DNA of 18,914 nt from an uncultured Clostridia bacterium (GTDB taxonomy: Bacteria > Bacillota > Clostridia > TANB77 > CAG-508). The DNA lies in NCBI GenBank assembly GCA_934122035.1, contig CAKOVP010000026.1, positions 1 through 18,914 of the forward strand, in the 5' to 3' direction. A program made the position numbers and the translations under genes. The notes under the pieces were generated by a model. That model saw nothing but the letters and a program-made list of their open reading frames with translations, had not been told where the DNA came from and made no database searches. Positions 17,288 through 18,914 of this stretch are shown in pieces. Positions within the stretch are counted from its first letter, which is position 1; each line of letters begins with the position of its first letter.

Positions 17288-17300
17288 GAACTTCCATATC

Positions 17301-18452
17301 TCATGGTATCAAATATAAAGTAGGGCGAGAACCAATGTTGCTGAAGGGGCTGGTAGGAGTGTAGCTGCTACGAAAAGAAGCCGGATTGCTAGAACCAAAG
17401 TTGCCATAGTAGCCTCCTCTGTAAGCTCTGCTGTAGGTGCCGTACGCTTCTTGTGTCCATTCCAAGCAATTTCCAGCAAAGTCATAGATATTATTTGCCT
17501 TCCAACTTTCACTAAAGCCTGTATTTTTTTTACTTCCATGTCCTGTTGCAGTATTATCCTTGTAGTTTCCCCAAGAAGTTGAATCTGTTATGTTAAATCC
17601 TGAACCTGCTAGCCAGTTGCATGTCGTATCCCACTGCAATCCCCATATCATTCTGGTTTTTACTTTTGAACCCGAAGCAAGAGTCGTACAATTTTTATAC
17701 GATGTATACCAATTTACATCGGTTTGAGTTGCTCCTGTCTTCTCTCCATTTGCTGTTAACTCATATCTTCCTATATAAAATCCTTTATATCTTTCTAAAC
17801 TTTTTATCATTTCTTCATAGTCACTTACCATCGTCTCTGCCATATTTGCTAAACTACTAAATCCTGCTGTTGCATAATTTGCATAATCGTAACTTGTTCC
17901 ATCACTTCCAAGTACCAAATCTGGCTCTCTAAATTCAGTACTTCCAGGCAATCCTCTTGTTTGTCCACTTATTATAGCTGAATTTGTATATTTTGTAGTT
18001 TTTACTCCTGTACTTCCTGCTAAAGCTTGTCCTGCTGTTACTGTTGTATACAAACTACTTGGTGTTTCTACTGGCACCCATACCCATTGGTTTCCAGCTA
18101 AATCTTTACCAACATTTTCCTGTCCCTTATATTTTTCATTATCTGCTTCTGCATCAGAAATTACTATTCCTTTTGCCTTTGTTCCTCCCACGTAATAGTA
18201 GCCTTCTGGTATTACTACATTTTCTACTGTTGTTTGTGAACCTCCAGAATTTTCTCCGTTTCCAGAGTCTATTTTATTTACATAATTTGATAATTCTTGT
18301 TCTAAACTATTCATTGACTTTTCAGTATTTATTCTTGCTTGTTCTGTTTTGTCTCTTGCCTCCTGTGCTTTTGTTATTATTCCATTTTGTCCTAGTACTA
18401 AGTTAAGACTTATTCCTGCTAGTATTAATAAAACTACTATTGTTACGACCAA
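17301..18452 (-). CDS. Pilin-like anchored FGE/SUMF1-fold protein, probable DGR target
   Basis: 383 aa are readable from the TTG at 18452, but the true N-terminus is upstream. The frame stays open to 18488 and encodes TKNKKNGITLVALVV before the visible helix, so the prepilin-like motif G-ITLVALVVTIVVLLILAG is complete only there. The candidate starts ATG 18492 and ATG 18534 (AAAGGAAG site) are one nucleotide out of frame. After the helix come a coiled segment (KAQEARDKTEQARINTEK), a Ser/Gly linker and the FGE-like domain: IPEGYYYVGG, NQWVWVPVE, FYIGRYEL, IWGLQWDTTCNWL, GNCLEWTQE, SRAYRGGYYGN and a final IGSRPTLYLIP. This matches the SUMF1/C-type-lectin fold used by many DGR variable proteins. 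The C-terminal patch is described separately. Surface display by the pilin-like anchor is inferred. It is flanked by gene-free DNA on both sides. Confidence 0.85.
   Translation of the reverse strand: MVVTIVVLLILAGISLNLVLGQNGIITKAQEARDKTEQARINTEKSMNSLEQELSNYVNKIDSGNGENSGGSQTTVENVVIPEGYYYVGGTKAKGIVISDAEADNEKYKGQENVGKDLAGNQWVWVPVETPSSLYTTVTAGQALAGSTGVKTTKYTNSAIISGQTRGLPGSTEFREPDLVLGSDGTSYDYANYATAGFSSLANMAETMVSDYEEMIKSLERYKGFYIGRYELTANGEKTGATQTDVNWYTSYKNCTTLASGSKVKTRMIWGLQWDTTCNWLAGSGFNITDSTSWGNYKDNTATGHGSKKNTGFSESWKANNIYDFAGNCLEWTQEAYGTYSRAYRGGYYGNFGSSNPASFRSSYTPTSPFSNIGSRPTLYLIP
17304..17444 (-). other. Putative DGR variable region (VR)
   Basis: Over the 36 codons from the TAC at 17442-17444 to the AAC before IGSRPTLYL, 20 end in C (AGC, TAC, GGC, ACC, AAC, TTC, CCC). 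The preceding 53 codons have about 7. All of these can arise from AAC by change at adenines, the signature of adenine-directed mutagenic retrohoming. Residues at these sites are Tyr, Ser, Gly, Thr, Asn, Phe and Pro, while scaffold residues (RAYRGG, NP.S.R, NIGSRPTL) are constant-looking. GC content is visibly far above the surroundings. No template repeat copy was found in the window. Confidence 0.75.
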
Positions 18453-18534
18453 AGCAACTAGGGTTATTCCGTTTTTCTTGTTTTTTGTTCATATTTTTAT
18501 TATATAAATATAAACATTTTTTGTTATCTTCCAT
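18453..18534 (-). other. Out-of-frame 5' end of the variable-protein gene
   Basis: From ATG 18534 (ribosome site AAAGGAAG) the frame reads MEDNKKCLYLYNKN, then M at 18492, then NKKQEKR and leaves the pilin frame. Removing one A from the A6 tract (18481-18486) gives MNKNKKNGITLVALVV, a normal leader. This is either a sequence or assembly error, a slippage-prone phase switch, or an inactivating mutation. Confidence 0.6.
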
Positions 18535-18638
18535 TTTCTTCTTCCTTTCGTTTAATATTTCTAGCTTTGCTTTCTAGATTTATTCTTATTATTTGTATTT
18601 TGTATTTTTTTATTCTTTTTTCTTTTGTGTTTTTATCT

Positions 18639-18655
18639 TAGTCATATTATGACTA
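18639..18655. promoter_or_regulatory. 17-bp palindrome, possible operator
   Basis: TAGTCATA T TATGACTA is a perfect palindrome around a central T, about 105 nt before ATG 18534. No clear sigma-A promoter could be paired with it. The rest of the gene-free stretch 18535-18914 is very AT-rich and shows only small stem-loops (for example around 18745-18765). Confidence 0.4.
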
Positions 18656-18914
18656 TTGCTTGGTAAAAAAAATTATTTTCTAACCAATATTTTTGCTCTA
18701 AAATTTAATATCTATTTTTAAGTTTATGCTTTGGTCATACTTATTTCTATAAACTTTTTATAGATATTAAATACTTGCTATTTATTTTTATCACACTTTT
18801 ATTTAAAATACAAGTATATAATTTTTTATTTTTATAAAATTATGTAGGTTAGTCAATCATTTGTCACAAATTATTTAAAATAAATACTTTGAGCACCTAT
18901 ATTGCAAATAACGA

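Noticed and set aside
16943..17300. Template repeat of the DGR next to the variable region
   Set aside because: Read on both strands, no copy of the VR 3' end (CGCCCTACTTTATATTTG) or AAC-rich stretch is present outside the gene itself.
17309..17539. Minus-strand 76-aa frame inside the variable region
   Set aside because: Overlaps the FGE-like domain in another frame with no ribosome site; it is open because the VR is GC-rich.

Overview
The window is a strongly AT-rich bacterial chromosome segment. Shine-Dalgarno sites of the AGGAGG type, sigma-A-like promoters, T-tract terminators and pilin-like surface proteins of the kind found in uncultured gut Clostridia point to a low-GC Bacillota (Clostridia) genome. 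That assignment is inference from style; no marker here fixes the species. Most genes are on the minus strand.

Layout from left to right. (1) 1-6728 holds two tandem paralogous giant surface proteins, the left one cut by the window edge. Each has a type-IV-pilin-like membrane N-terminus, Ig/FN3-like domains, a lectin-like central domain ending in GFRPVV, and a C-terminal Hint (Hedgehog/intein) domain. A small FxLYD protein follows the complete copy, and a (GT)15 microsatellite lies in the leader of the other. (2) 6877-9496 holds an orphan HipA/CtkA-like kinase, divergent from two plus-strand genes of unknown function: a membrane-anchored protein and a cytosolic one. A large bidirectional terminator closes this block. 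(3) 9598-16709 holds a small two-TM protein and a tight five-gene minus-strand operon: polA, an SLT lytic transglycosylase, a GLUG-repeat surface protein, galE and an aldose-1-epimerase family protein. (4) 16869-16942 is a plus-strand tRNA-Gly(TCC) with its own promoter and terminator. (5) 17301-18488 is a second type of pilin-like surface protein with an FGE/SUMF1-like C-type-lectin fold. Its last ~47 codons look like the variable region (VR) of a diversity-generating retroelement (DGR).

The main discovery candidate is the right-hand gene. By eye, 20 of 36 consecutive C-terminal codons are NNC (AGC, TAC, GGC, ACC, AAC, TTC, CCC), against about 7 of the 53 codons just before. The patch is far richer in GC than the genome, sits at the C-terminal ligand face of an FGE-like fold, ends in a conserved IGSRPTLYL block, and is followed 13 nt after the stop by an 8-bp hairpin, as at known DGR targets. 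No template repeat, reverse transcriptase or Avd gene is visible here, so this would be a remote or cut-off DGR target. The second candidate is the tandem pilin-Hint architecture, whose Hint domain keeps the N-terminal Cys but lacks the C-terminal Asn needed for splicing.

Together the window looks like a cell-surface diversification region (three pilin-like anchored proteins, a GLUG protein, an FxLYD protein) placed around a housekeeping operon. Links between these systems are inference from proximity and shared N-termini only.
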